From Ilyonectria destructans (lineage: Eukaryota > Ascomycota > Sordariomycetes > Hypocreales > Nectriaceae), in assembly GCA_020740775.1 (NCBI GenBank), contig JAHEWK010000015.1, positions 1 through 64,000 of the forward strand: a DNA stretch of 64,000 bases, given 5' to 3'. The position numbers and the translations under genes are program-made. The notes beneath the pieces are model-generated. The model ran no database searches and was not told the DNA's origin. It was given only the letters and a program-made list of their open reading frames with translations. Shown piece by piece: positions 28,840-40,400 of the stretch. Within the stretch, counting starts at the first letter, position 1; each line of letters opens with the position of its first letter.

Positions 28840-29381
28840 ATATTTTCTATTTATTTTCTATAATCTTTTTTATAAAATATTTTAAAGTAATAATAAAGAA
28901 TATTTTATACTATTAGATATATTTAGCTATATTAATTTAAATATCTTTTTATTCTATTAAATATAAGAATAAAAATAAGTTATTAGTATTTTTATTTTAA
29001 TCTACTTTTATAAAAAGTTAATAAATCTTATATAGATAGTTTATACTATTAATTAGAAAGAATATTAATTAATATACTTAATTTAAAAGTATAATTTTCC
29101 TATTATATATTCTTAAGGTAGAGGCTTATTAGTTATTTTATAGTTTTAATTTTAGCTATTTTACTAAATATATACTAATAATATCTATTTATATATAAGT
29201 ATCTATATTTATACTTACTTTCTCTATCTTATAGATATTTAATATTAATATTTTTCTTTTAATAGTTAGACTAATTAGTATTATTTTACCTTTTAGTATA
29301 AATAAAGCTAGTTCTTTTTCTATATCTATTTATTTTCTAATAAATTAAATTTCTTTATTTAAATATCTATATTCTAAATAT

Positions 29382-29461
29382 ACCTTTATAGTATAGTAGT
29401 TAGTATCCTAAAGCCCTCTATATCTCTATAAAGGTTATTAATTTAAATCCAGCTAAAGATA
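29382..29461 (+). tRNA. tRNA-like relic (possible RIP-mutated tRNA gene or tRNA-derived SINE head)
   Basis: The 7-base ACCTTTA at 29382-29388 can pair with TAAAGAT at 29454-29460, with one mismatch explained by G-to-A. The D-arm TAGTATAGTAGTTAGTAT is almost the tRNA-Asp D-arm of fungi. The T-arm ATTAATTTAAATCCAGC becomes a perfect 5-bp stem with a TTCAAAT loop if RIP changes are undone. A run of five T follows at about 29471, as at pol III terminators. The anticodon arm cannot be folded convincingly: about 29 nt instead of about 22, so an intron or decay is possible. I therefore assign no isotype and do not claim a functional tRNA. Confidence 0.35.
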
Positions 29462-31418
29462 AATTCTCAATTTTTAGCAAAATATAAAAGACCTATATCT
29501 TTCTTATAATAAATAGAGGGGTTATATACTTATTATATAACTTAAAACTTAAGTACTATCTAATTAAGTTTAAAGTAGCCTATTTAGAACTAATATAGAA
29601 ACTAATTACTAGTATATACTAATTAGTAGAGCCTAAAACTAATTAGAGTATAAAGTTTTTTATTTATTCTGGGTTTTTCTTATTATTTTAATCTTTTCTA
29701 GGTATTTATTATATAATAAGATAAAACTAATATTAAATAGAAATAGAGTTAAACCTTAAGTTGCCTCTATAAGCCTGCTATATTTAGTATACTAATAAGT
29801 TAAATTAGTACTTAATATAAGCCTAATAGTACTTTCTTAATATTCTAAATATTTACTATAAATCTATTAGTATTTTTTAAAGTCTAAAGATATTCTTCTT
29901 TATATTTTCTTATAAAATAGTCTAGCTTATTATACTTATAATAGATATAATTTAAAATCTTACTTTTAGCTTTTTATATTAATAGCTTACTATTTAACCT
30001 CTATAATATAATATCTATAAGTTTAGAGTTTATATTCTATAATATCTTTTTTTTTAAGTAGCTTTATAATAAAAAATAGCTTTAAAATTATCTATTTTTA
30101 TCTTTATAGCTAAAGCTTAAAAACTTTTTAAAGTTTTTTTAAATCTAATTAAAATAATCTTTCTTATAATTCTTATTCTATATAAATTTACTATTTTAAT
30201 TAAAATATATCTATAATTACTCTATTTTATATATTACTTTATAAAATCTTTTAAATTCAATTTTTATTTAGTTTATTTTACTTTTTAATTACTATTTTAG
30301 CTTATAGTAATACTAATAGATAAAAATAAAGCTTTTTTTTTATTTAATTATATTAAGAAAGATATATAGAGAATTTTATATAGTAAAATATTCTATTAGT
30401 ATTTATCTATTAATCTATTTAAACTCTATAAGCTTATTATAAAGTTATTACTTATATAAAGCTAAATTAATATATTATTTTTTAATAAAAATTAAAAAAT
30501 CTTTCTATATAGATTTTAAATAACTTAATCTCTTAATATAATTTTACTATTATATTTATATTATATATATAAATTTAATTATTATTTATTTAATTTAATA
30601 TACTATTAATAAATTTAATTAGAGATTATTATTAAATTTAATTATATAAATCTAATTATTAATTTTAATATTAGTAGCTTTATTAAATAAAAACTTATAG
30701 TTATAAACTAAAGGTTTTTTATATTCTTAATATAAAGTTTATAATCTTTTAGTAATACTATATAGTATCTCTAAATAAGCTATTTATTATTATAATAAGC
30801 CTTAAAGTATTTAAATTAGAATATTCTTTTAATTTTTATAATATTTATCTTATAGAAATTTTAATTAGATTCTATAATATCTATAATTACTATTTTTTAT
30901 TATTATTATTAAATTTAAATTATATAAACTAACTTTAAAATATCTTTAAATTTTTTTCTAATTTTACTAAAGATTTAATATTTCTAATTAAAAGCTATTT
31001 CTAATAAACTTAAAATCTTCTAATAGACTTTATATTTAGTATTTTTATTTAATTATTATTTTTTTCTATAATTAATTATTTAATAGAATTTTATCTCTTA
31101 TTTTTATTCTTATTAGCTAATAAAGCCTCTATAAAATTTATAAAGAATTATTATAGCTTATTTAAATTAAATTTAGTAATTAGTTAGTTAGATTTTATTA
31201 AAATTTCAATTTAAATAGATATTTATATAATCTTTCTTATTCTATATTTCTATATTAATCTTCTAAAAGAAATAGAAGTTAAAAAATTATAAGAAATAGC
31301 AGCTAAAGGCTATAACTAAAAAAAGAATAGAACTTAAAGTAGGTAAAATAGTATAATTAGACTTTAACTTAATAAGTTTATCTCTAAAGACTTATCTCTC
31401 TACTTTATATTAATCTCT

Positions 31419-31444
31419 AGCCCTAAGTGGGCCTGCTTAGGGCT
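31419..31444. repeat. Perfect 9-bp inverted repeat (hairpin)
   Basis: AGCCCTAAG (31419-31427) and its complement CTTAGGGCT (31436-31444) are separated by 8 bases. It sits at the start of the composition change at the right edge of the AT-rich block. It may be the end of an unrecognised mobile element or a stem-loop, and no function can be assigned. Confidence 0.5.
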
Positions 31445-31640
31445 TAAGCTTATAGGCTAATTCTAAAGGGTTCTAGCGGTAATCTGCTGGTATTCTTATA
31501 TATTAATATAGAGGTATTTTCTTATTTAGTATAGTAGTAAAGTTAAATACAGTATTATATCTATTTTTATACAGTAAGTATATAATCTCACAATTAATAA
31601 ATACTCACCCCTTCTGCCTCTATCTCTAGCAAGCTATAGA

Positions 31641-32508
31641 AGATATCTGGAGGAAATAAGGGCGGATCGATCCGGGTCCATAGCATAAACAGATCCGCAA
31701 TTGACGACCCACCCCTCCGTTCCGTACTACCAAGTACGGTAGGGAGTAGTGTAACTTAGGCCCCTTAATTCGGTTCTGAAACTTGACACACACTACCACC
31801 TCGTATTTACCGGACCAAAAACTCTAATCGACCGCCGGCGTTTGCGGCGGAGCGGCAACACAATAACCAACCCCAACAGCTGGGAGGGTAAATAAACCAG
31901 CGGAGGGCTTGTTACACTCGATACTCTATACGCATTGAGATCCATCTCCTGAAAGGCTTAGGGACGGCCTGCTTTAACAGTGGACAGCTCCCGGACGCGT
32001 CGGCAGTTGTTCCAGCGTTGGGTTTCCGAACACTCGGTAGCGAGGTTACTGACTGGGGCCCACCAACAGGCATACCCTTGTTATTCTATTACATCGTAGG
32101 GATAGTCGGAACACCCGGAGACCTTCACAGCCCCGAGGCTGCTGTCGTAATTGATCGTTGCAGAGTCATTCGGTGAATTACATCATTTTAAGCTTTTTTT
32201 TAGTTTCTTAAGCGCAGTTTCAGACCTCCAACACCATCGCCGCTACAACATCGTCACGGAGAAACTCCATCTCACTAATCCGTTGCTGAGGGTATGTTGT
32301 AATAGGTGCGGCTTCGACCGGATGGTTTGTGCCAAGGGCTATTGCCGTGACTAACCCGTTGTAATTTTATACGGATGACATATATAGAGCGCGGTTCCCT
32401 TGAAAACAGAGTTGTATTCTGAACTCTTCTCTAGCTTGAGTTTATTCCGTTCTTCCATTTCTATCGTTCATATTCCTTCATTTGTGTATACTTTGATTAT
32501 CATTCACT
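31641..32508. other. Intergenic region upstream of the GH131 gene
   Basis: GC-balanced DNA between the retroelement block and the GH131 start codon. Short ATG frames occur (for example 32151-32354), but none has coding character. It should contain the GH131 promoter. TGTATAC at 32485-32491 is only a weak TATA candidate. Confidence 0.5.
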
Positions 32509-33487
32509 ATGCATCGCTCAACAATTTTCGCCCTCCTGTCATCCGTGGCGTCGGCTGCTCCTTATCATCCCTACCGCCAAACGAACAAGTCCTGTCCCGT
32601 CATCTTTGACGGCCGCATTCCCTCGACAGCCTCTCTTACCGACTTCGACACAGCCAGAGGGGGTGACTGGAACCCTTTCAACCCAGGCTTTGTCAAGGGA
32701 AACGACCTTGCATGGTCTGACATCCTCCTCTTCCCCGAGTCGGCTCCACCATCGCGCTTCGATGCTGGTACTGGCTCTATCCCGGTCGAGGTGACAATTA
32801 GTGACAAAAGCATATTCCAGAAGCAGAATGGCTTCAGGCGTGCGGGGCTGCAGTTCAGCGAGGATAACAACGAGGATAGCCCTGGCTCGGAAGGTGTTGT
32901 CACTCTTCATTTTAGCACGCTGCAAGACGAGAGCCGGCCTCTCAACTTGACTCATGAGTACTTGGTAAGAAACTCACCATCTGGGAATATGTAGGATGTG
33001 TATTGATTGGAACAGAACGTCTGGCACGAGGCGGCAGACTACTCTGCCAACCAGTTCAACTTCGAGGCTGGTACCTTGATTGGCCAGGAAAGTCTGCCCA
33101 AAGACACCTACAAACTCCTCGACCGAAACAACAAGGAGATCTGGTCCACGCCTATTCTGGCTGGCGTGTGGCAGAACTTTGCCATTACTCTCGACTTTGA
33201 CAACAAGTACGTTTCTTGCCGATTATGCCACTATTTTATAAAAGGCTAACAGGAACAGCACGATCCGGGCCTGGTACTCGGCTGGCAATAAGCCTCTTCG
33301 GCCGGCGACTAAGTCTATTGCAAACGACAACTCGGGTCGGGGACAATACCAGATTGGCATCCTGAAGAAACCTACTGGCACTGACGACGTGGTTAACTCG
33401 GGTTACCAAGAGAGTGGATTGGACGAGGGATTGATCTACAGCGGGATCTTCATCGAGAATAGCAGCAATGACTGTATCTCTAAATAA
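32509..33487 (+). CDS. Secreted glycoside hydrolase family 131 beta-glucanase
   Basis: Three exons (32509-32964, 33016-33206, 33259-33487), joined at GTAAGA/CAG and GTACGT/CAG with introns of 51 and 52 bp, give 291 aa. Residues 1-17 are a signal peptide ending ASAA, so the enzyme should be secreted. The rest is one GH131 domain, recognised by VIFDGRIP, FVKGNDLAWSDIL, VTISDKSIF, RPLNLTHEYL, VWHEAADYS, WQNFAITLDF and GLIYSGIF in family order. GH131 enzymes cleave beta-1,3/1,6- and beta-1,4-glucans and are common in plant-associated and saprotrophic fungi. There is no cellulose-binding module. It is the first gene after the AT-rich block, but its codons show no RIP damage. Product family is confident; exact substrate is not. 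Confidence 0.9.
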
Positions 33488-35391
33488 TTTGGAAAATTGG
33501 TATGGAGTCCTCGGGACCTATTATCGGACAACAATAGACTCGCTGAGCGGATCAATGTTACCGAGGGTGATAGGGTCAGACGTTGATGTCTCGAGCCTAT
33601 CATGTACCTCCAAATAAGAAAATCACTCTCCATTACCTCGCCAACGTATTCGTATTCGACATCTAAGGGTATTTTGCTCGGCTTGGAGATAGTTCATTAT
33701 CTCAAAGTCTTTCATCCTCGATGTTGCTGTAATTGGCATTGCGGCATCTATACCTAGTTTTCACCCAGCCTGCGAACAACGTTGCAAAGGATGAGAAAAG
33801 CCACATTCCTTACTAGTTTCCACACAGATTCATGCTTTGAATAAGGATTACCCCAAAGGACTGCGAATTTTCCATCCCAAAACAACGAGCCCCTAGCTGA
33901 GACCGCCAGTGCATGCCAAGACCATGACCTGTGAACTACAGGATGGTATCCTCTATACAATATAGCCAGTCTATAGAACATCATTCATTTGCTTGACTTT
34001 TAGGTGCATTTGTAAGAAACTTCGTGAGAACTGCTTCCAAGCCGATATGAAATGGGATTATGATCTGTCGCCCATTGTCACTTCGGGGAAGTAACTGTTC
34101 TGTACGTGGAGGCTGGCCTTTTGTCATCCGTGTGCAAACCATCATGACACTCAACCACCCAAGTCCGATGCACTACTTCTGCCGTTATTAGATCTCGTAC
34201 TATTTATATCCTTCCTGTCGCTTGCTATTGACGCAAACTCGAGCGTGCTATGCAGTAACGATGTAATGCAGACGGATATGGATGTCCACTTAGCCGGGTG
34301 CGAGACCCATAATGCTGATAGCCTTGTTCCATTCAATGATGGAAAGCTTGAGGAAGTTTTGGCCAGTCCGCTCGCAGTATCTTGCCTCTAGGCCGCAAGT
34401 CTAATACCCTCCACTACATGCTATTTGACTCTTTGAAAAGGTCGATAACTACTACATGGATAGTTGCCACGACAGCCGTATGATTCGCTGCCTAGAGAAG
34501 ACGGTACCAATAGTCACAACCACCCTTGGCCGCTATGTGAATGTGATGCAGGCGGGGATCTGCCTGATGTTGGGTTTGCCCATGGGAAACACTGGCTCTT
34601 CCTTACATTTTTACTCGTTACTTATACGGAGAACTCAAATATTGCGGTACCGTTGGCTGGCAGTGGCCCTTGAAGCGAAGAGAGGAAGTGAGTGGCTCTT
34701 CAAGTCAAGCCACCGCATTCATGAAGGAAGGAGCCGGCTAATGGAATCCTGGTGCTCTTCGCCCGGCTGGGCCTTGAAAAGTTGAAATGCTTGTGGCATG
34801 GTCTGGAAGATAAACTCATGCCCGAATATACTCACCCCCGAGTCTGTATTTTTGAAGCCCAACTCATGCCCAGGATATCATGTCAGCCCATAGATAACCA
34901 AGTCCATCCAGGAGTAGGATACAAGAGTAAAAAAGGAGTGAATATGTTCAACAATAGTGGTGAGATTCCGTGGTATAACACACAGATGTTATGCAGGTGC
35001 CCATGATCCCCTTGGCATCTTATGCCTCCTTTTTACTCCTCCGTCTTTCCGTCGTTCCATCATTTATGACCTGGGCCCATTCCAGATCTAACTAGGCTTC
35101 CCTTTTGCTGTAATCCCGCCGTATTACTCCAATCGCTATCGCATCATGGACTTGTCATCGCATGTCCCAAGATAAAAACTAGAAGAAGAAAAGTGCCAAT
35201 GTAAAAAAGAAGGATATGTGGTGAGAGAGGGGAGGGAAAACATGACACAATCGGAAGTAAAGAAATTTGGAGAAGAGACGTAGCATTCCTCATACTTAGC
35301 GTCTCTCTCTCTTCCTTGAAGAAGCGTTCATGATCAAGCCATCACTAATAAACATATTACAAGAGATGCTCGTCAGGGGAAAGCCTGCCCC
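33488..35391. other. Intergenic region between convergent genes
   Basis: About 1.9 kb between the 3' ends of the GH131 gene and the minus-strand caspase-like gene. Open stretches of up to 109 codons occur (34456-34785), but they lack a recognisable domain or splice structure. It should hold both 3' UTRs; otherwise I see nothing. Confidence 0.6.
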
Positions 35392-37496
35392 CTACCGAAA
35401 GGTGGCTCGAAAGGGGCCTTCAACTTTGACATCTTTGATTCCCTCGGGCATCAGCCGCAACCACTCGTTCCAGCTATCAACATCGACATTGTCGTCGTTG
35501 AGTCGGATCGAAAGATGCAACTGAGGACTGTTCTCATATGAGATGCTGTTTCGCATTGGGCTGCTCTGGTATAAGGGTGAAAGAAAGATGGATGGGAGCC
35601 TCGAGTTACCCGACATCATCATGTGCAAGGGTGAGGGGTAACTCGTAACAACCTCCTTTTCCGGGTTTTTCTCCTGAAATATCCTAGGATAATGCGCGAA
35701 TAAATGCGAGTGTAGTTCGGCGGCTGAGAGCGGGCTTAGACGGGTCGCCCGTGTTCGAAGCTGCTCCGCGAGTGCTCGGGTGAAGGCGCACCTGTCGAGG
35801 GAGTAAAAATGTTCATCCGACACTGACGCTGCAACTAACTCGAGGACGCCTTGCTGGCGGACCATTCTCGCTGATGGGTAATAGGCGGAGTCCATGATAA
35901 TTAGGGTGTCGGCGCAAGCCTCCTCAAGGATTTGCTGGATACCACCCCACCGAATCGTGGAGGCCCGTTCATGATCCCTTGAGCTGTTGATGAGTCAGTG
36001 TCAGTTTACTTGTATAAAAAAAAGGGTCAAGCTTAGTACCTTGACAATATCATCTCCCGATTGCCATCGAGGTACGTATGCCCGGCGTAGTAGACAATCT
36101 TCAACACATCTCGCTGGTCATGGTCTTCGGCAAAGTCGTTGAGCTGCCGTGACAACCATCTCCAAGAGCTTTTACAGCTCTCTGAAGAGGATGGTATGGG
36201 CTGGATCTGGAATGTGTAATGGTAATACTTATCAAATACATCGGCAAGCTCCCGGACGGCCGACTGAACATTCGACACCTCGTCGTCGTCCTGCCAGAAC
36301 AGTAGGAGGGCCTGGACGCTAGTGTATCGGTCACGGCTTGGGGTAGAGAGCATACGCCCGACATTTGTTTGCAGGTCGTTCTTGAGGCTCTCGATGCCTG
36401 GGAGGGATAAAGACTTTTCGAGACGGGGGCCGGAGGGAAGAGGGGTGCGGATACGGGTTTCGCTCAACGGGGGTCGGCCCGGCTGGTGAGATGTGGAGGT
36501 GTTGGAGTCAATGTCCATTTCCTGAGGGTCATGGGTGAACATGGGCTGTACATTTGTGATGGTGGGCGCGGGGCTAAGAGGTCTGCCTGCGGCGGCGAGT
36601 GACGGCGCAATATCCTGGATGGTTGGGCTGTGGGAGCGGTGGAACTTGTTGACGACATCCTCCCAAGTCATATTATGGTGACTCGGGTGGCACTGTTGGT
36701 GGAGAGAAAGAGAAGAGTGTTAGCATGTAAGTCGGGCGCTAGAATGTAAGGAGGGCTTGCGAAACATGCTCGTAATGGAGGATGCATGGGACAAGGGAAG
36801 ACTTACAGCAACTCTCCGTCTCCTGCAGTCATTGCAGGCGCCGAGTTTCCTGATGAGGGCGGCGCGCTCTCTGGACTGCTGGGAAAGGGGCCCGGTACGT
36901 CTCCTGCTCGTGCGGCGGTTGTTAGAGACGTCGGAGCCATCCTTTACAGAGAAAATAGACTGGTGCAGGTTAGGAGAGGTTTCGGCACTGTACGATGTGT
37001 TGTTGGTCTCCGTGGAGGCCAGTGTGGCGGTAGTGGCCTGTGTCGAGATGGAGGAGCTTGTGTCCTTTCTCAAAGGCGGTGATGCTGGGTGTAGGTGGTG
37101 GTGGGAGTGTTGATGCTGTTGCTGTTGCTGGTGTTGCTCGAAGGAGTAATGCGCCGGGGAGCTGGGCGACGGTTGTCGCAGTGGGGGGAGCTCATCGGGG
37201 TTTGGCGCAAGAGAGTGCGCTGAAGCGGAAACAGAGAGGACAGCCGGTAGGGAGGTATGAGGAGCGGATGGCGATGAGATTGGTGGCAAGAGGGGCGTGG
37301 GCGCCGTTTCGAAGGTGGAGGGAGGTTGTGGAGGAGATGGTGATAGCGGCGGCTGGGGTTGTTGCTGGGGGGTTTGGTGTTGTTGGTTGATATGCGCGGG
37401 CGACGGCGCGGCGACGGGCGGAGGAGCCTCGGCCAGACTATGGGCGATGGAATTCATGGCTAGAGCAGAGGAACGGACAGGCGCGTAGAGTGTCAA
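35392..37496 (-). CDS. Fungal caspase-fold-like protein with Cys-rich motif, catalytic Cys missing
   Basis: Three exons on the minus strand (37496-36807, 36692-36040, 35983-35392) with introns of 114 and 56 bp give 644 aa. Residues 1 to about 200 are Pro/Gln/His/Ser-rich and disordered. The motif GACNDCRRRRVACHPSHHN, at about 219-237, spans the first intron and looks like part of a Zn2Cys6 or other Cys/His metal site. The C-terminal half resembles fungal caspase-like domains: KIVYYAGH places His435 where caspases have the catalytic His, and TLIIMDSAYY puts Ala481 where the catalytic Cys belongs. LELVAAS and AFTRAL follow, as in that family. A pseudo-protease with a regulatory or scaffolding role is inferred. 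Start at 37496 or the in-frame ATG at 37457. No experimental function is known to me. Confidence 0.78.
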
Positions 37497-40400
37497 AGGC
37501 CCATTATCTCGAGAAGGCGACAGCGGGAGGATTGCTGGAGGAAGGCGATCTGGAGTAGGGTGGACTGGGACCGTCGCAGGCGGCGCAGGAGGGCGAATTG
37601 ATTTTGGGCGACGCCGCGGTTTGTTGCAGCGATAGCTGGTTGTGTGCGCAGGTAGGCAAGGCAGGTATGTGGGTGTATGTAGGTGTATGTAGGTGTGTAA
37701 GAAGGTAGGTAGTAGAGGTGCAGTGCAGTAATAGGCGTCGGGTCGGGTGTGAGAGTTGGGTGAGCGGGAAGGTGCGAGTGGGTGTTTGACCCCACCAATA
37801 ATCTGAGGCAGGCGCGTCCCACTCGAGTCCCGGAGGATGAGAGAGCGGCGGCGGCGGGGGGAGGGGGGTCAGGTTAGGCTAGGTAGGTACCCGTGACGTA
37901 GCGTAGCGTAGTGGGATACAGGGAGCCGATGCGCTGTGAGGGTTGTGGGTGCGGGAGAGAACAGCGAGTGACCCGATGGCAGATACAATGAGCCTGAGAG
38001 TGGGATCGCTAATAGAGAGGGAGAGAACCCGAATTGATTTGATTAAGGAACACGGGCGGTCCGACTCGCGGCGCGAGGAACGGGAAAGTAGATGGACGGA
38101 CGGGGATGGATGGATGGATGACGGATGGAGGGGTTGATGTGCCGTCGGACTTGTCTCGCTGTTTCTGTCTGCGCTATGCTATGCTAGCTGCGCTGTGGTA
38201 CTCTGCTGTCCCTTGGGCGGCGGGGAACGGACAACGGGCAACGGGCAACTGGCAGCGGATAGCACAGTAGCTCCAATGCGCAAAAGCACAAAACGGGGGC
38301 CGCACGGCTAGAAGCAGGAGCAGGAGCAGGAGTAATGCGTGCAAAGGCGTCGTCCAATTCCGTTGCCTGGATTTTGGGTCGCAGAAATAAGAGCGGGTTT
38401 GCTCAGGCGTCTTGGGTGATTGGACGGGTGCAGCCGGTGCAGCCCTGCGTTGCAGGCCAAAGCACAGAGACTGGGAGGATTATCGTATATACAACAACCA
38501 GGGCGGATGCAAGTTGGATGCTGAAGCTGTGGATGGACTCTTTGGTATAAAATTGAACATCAAGTGTTGTCCTTGTCGTAGTACAATTGCAGACAGCAAC
38601 AACCTCTGCCAAGGTGGGAAATGGAGCAGGTACTAAGAGAGGCTGTGAGGACCGGAGAATAGAGGTGCGAATTCCTGTTGTAGAGCAAGGTAAGAGAAGG
38701 TAAGAGAGGTGAGGTGCGGGAGTGGGCGTGAGGGTGTGGGTTGGGTGTGGGTGCGAGCAAAGTGGGCAAAGCTGGGCGGGTAAACGAGAGAGCACAACAA
38801 GCAGCTGGCCGAGCCCAGGTCAAAAGCAGAAAATGGAGGACGGAGAGATGGAGAGACGGGGTTTGAGTGGAGTCGCGTGGCGTGTGGCGTGTGGAAGCCG
38901 AAGGAGAAGCAGAAGTAGAAGCAGAGGCAGAAGCACCAGCGGTAGCAAGTGGACTTGCAAGTGGACTTGGAGGTGGAAGTGGAAGTGAATGTGCGAGAAG
39001 GGGGGAGTGCGCCGAGTGAGTAATGAGCATCCACGGTCCACCACCCCCGGAATACAGAGAGTGAACCGGGCCGGGACTTGGGGGCGACACGCTGGGACTT
39101 GGCCGGGGGGGGTGCCTGGGTGGGCGCTGGGCAGAAAGGGTCTGGTCTGGTGCGGTGGACATCAGCCCAAGGTGCGGCCAAGGTCAGTCGAGGTCAACGG
39201 CCGGCCCACAGTCCGGGTTCGGTCGGGATCGTGGGAAATGTATTTACCTGCAACGGGTCAGGTGTTGGTGTGGGTGCCGTAGCCCGCCACGGTACCAGGT
39301 TTGCGGTACCAGGTTTTTACGTAGGTAGGTAGTTGCGGCAGCGGAATCGATCAAGGCCTACCCGGAGTCATCTGTCAAGTCAATCAGTCAACCGATAGAC
39401 CGGGGGATGGGACATGGAACATTAGACAGACGGTCACGGCACCACTGGTGGATGGTGGTTGAATGAATGAATGAGTGAAGTAGATAGAATGGTGGACTTT
39501 TTCAAGGTGAGACGATTTAGGCTTAGACCGGATGCGAATCCCGGCCGAGTGTGACATGGTACTGAGCATTGAGCATTGAGGAGACGCAATCACACTCTGT
39601 TCAAGCACTCACCCAGAAACCCAAGGTTACCTCGCACCAACCAAACCCCTACCCGTCGTCAACCGGCGCACCGGGCGGCGAGCGGCGGCTCTGGCGGCAA
39701 TCTTGCTAACAAGGCTCTGGGCTGGTTGGATCAACCAACGCTGTCACTGCGGACGATGTGAGTGACAGAGACACTTTTTTTCTTTTCCTTTTCCCTGTGC
39801 TGCGCGTCCCATTCGTTTCTCGAGTTCGTCCCTTGGGCTTCAGCCGCCCGTTCCCCATTCCCTCCCTATCCCCCATTTCCTGCTTCGACTACGGAGTACG
39901 TAGCCCATATTTTCGTTTCTTTTTCCTCCTCCGTCTTCGTTTCTAGTCTCCGATGCCGATGTCCCACTTTTTGCACAGACCCGACCCGCGCGCGGCCTTG
40001 TTTGCTGCGCGTGCTCTCAGGAGGGGGCGGGGTGGCATTGGCGTTGGGGGAAAAGCAGGCAAACCACGGCACGAGATATCTCAGAATGGGGGCTTCCCCT
40101 CCCCCCCAAACACGGATTGGAAATGAAACAATGGCCTCGAGGTCAGCGGTAGCCCTTGACCGAATGAGGGAGAAGCAGGGGCGTGTGCCCAGATGTCTTG
40201 AATCAGACGGTCGCTTCGTTCGATCGGAAGGCATAGTATAGACATGGAGGGACGGCACCAAATCCCCGTTTCCGCCCCGGAATTAGCTGCCCCAGTCATG
40301 ACACCCATGTCCACTGTCCGCTTCTCGTCACTCCGCAGCTCTCGGTCAGGTCGGTCGAGTCGGCGTCGAGTCAACGTCGGGTCGACCTATGCAGGCACAC

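Larger units (their letters stand above)
28846..31640. other. AT-rich RIP-like DNA up to the AT/GC boundary
   Basis: About 2.8 kb of A+T-rich DNA with no coding frame. It contains a tRNA-like relic (29382-29461) and a hairpin (31419-31444). From about 31,420 the base composition starts to rise, and by about 31,640 it is that of normal gene DNA. Confidence 0.6.

Noticed and set aside
1..31600. Mitochondrial DNA insertion as the reason for the AT-richness
   Set aside because: LTR pairs, target duplications and retroelement domains with transition-type decay explain the block. No mitochondrial gene was recognised.
32151..32354. 67-codon open stretch upstream of GH131
   Set aside because: Short, no domain, lies in the presumed promoter or 5' region.
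32539..32955. Minus-strand open frames over GH131 exon 1
   Set aside because: Shadows of the well-supported GH131 gene.
34456..34785. 109-codon plus-strand open stretch
   Set aside because: No recognisable domain, no conserved start context or introns, sits between two convergent genes.
38560..39181. Two overlapping minus-strand open frames of 200 and 182 codons
   Set aside because: Pro/Ser/His/Phe-rich translations of microsatellite DNA in two frames at once; neither looks like a protein.
39762..40241. 159-codon plus-strand open stretch
   Set aside because: Low complexity, overlaps a similar minus-strand stretch, no domain.
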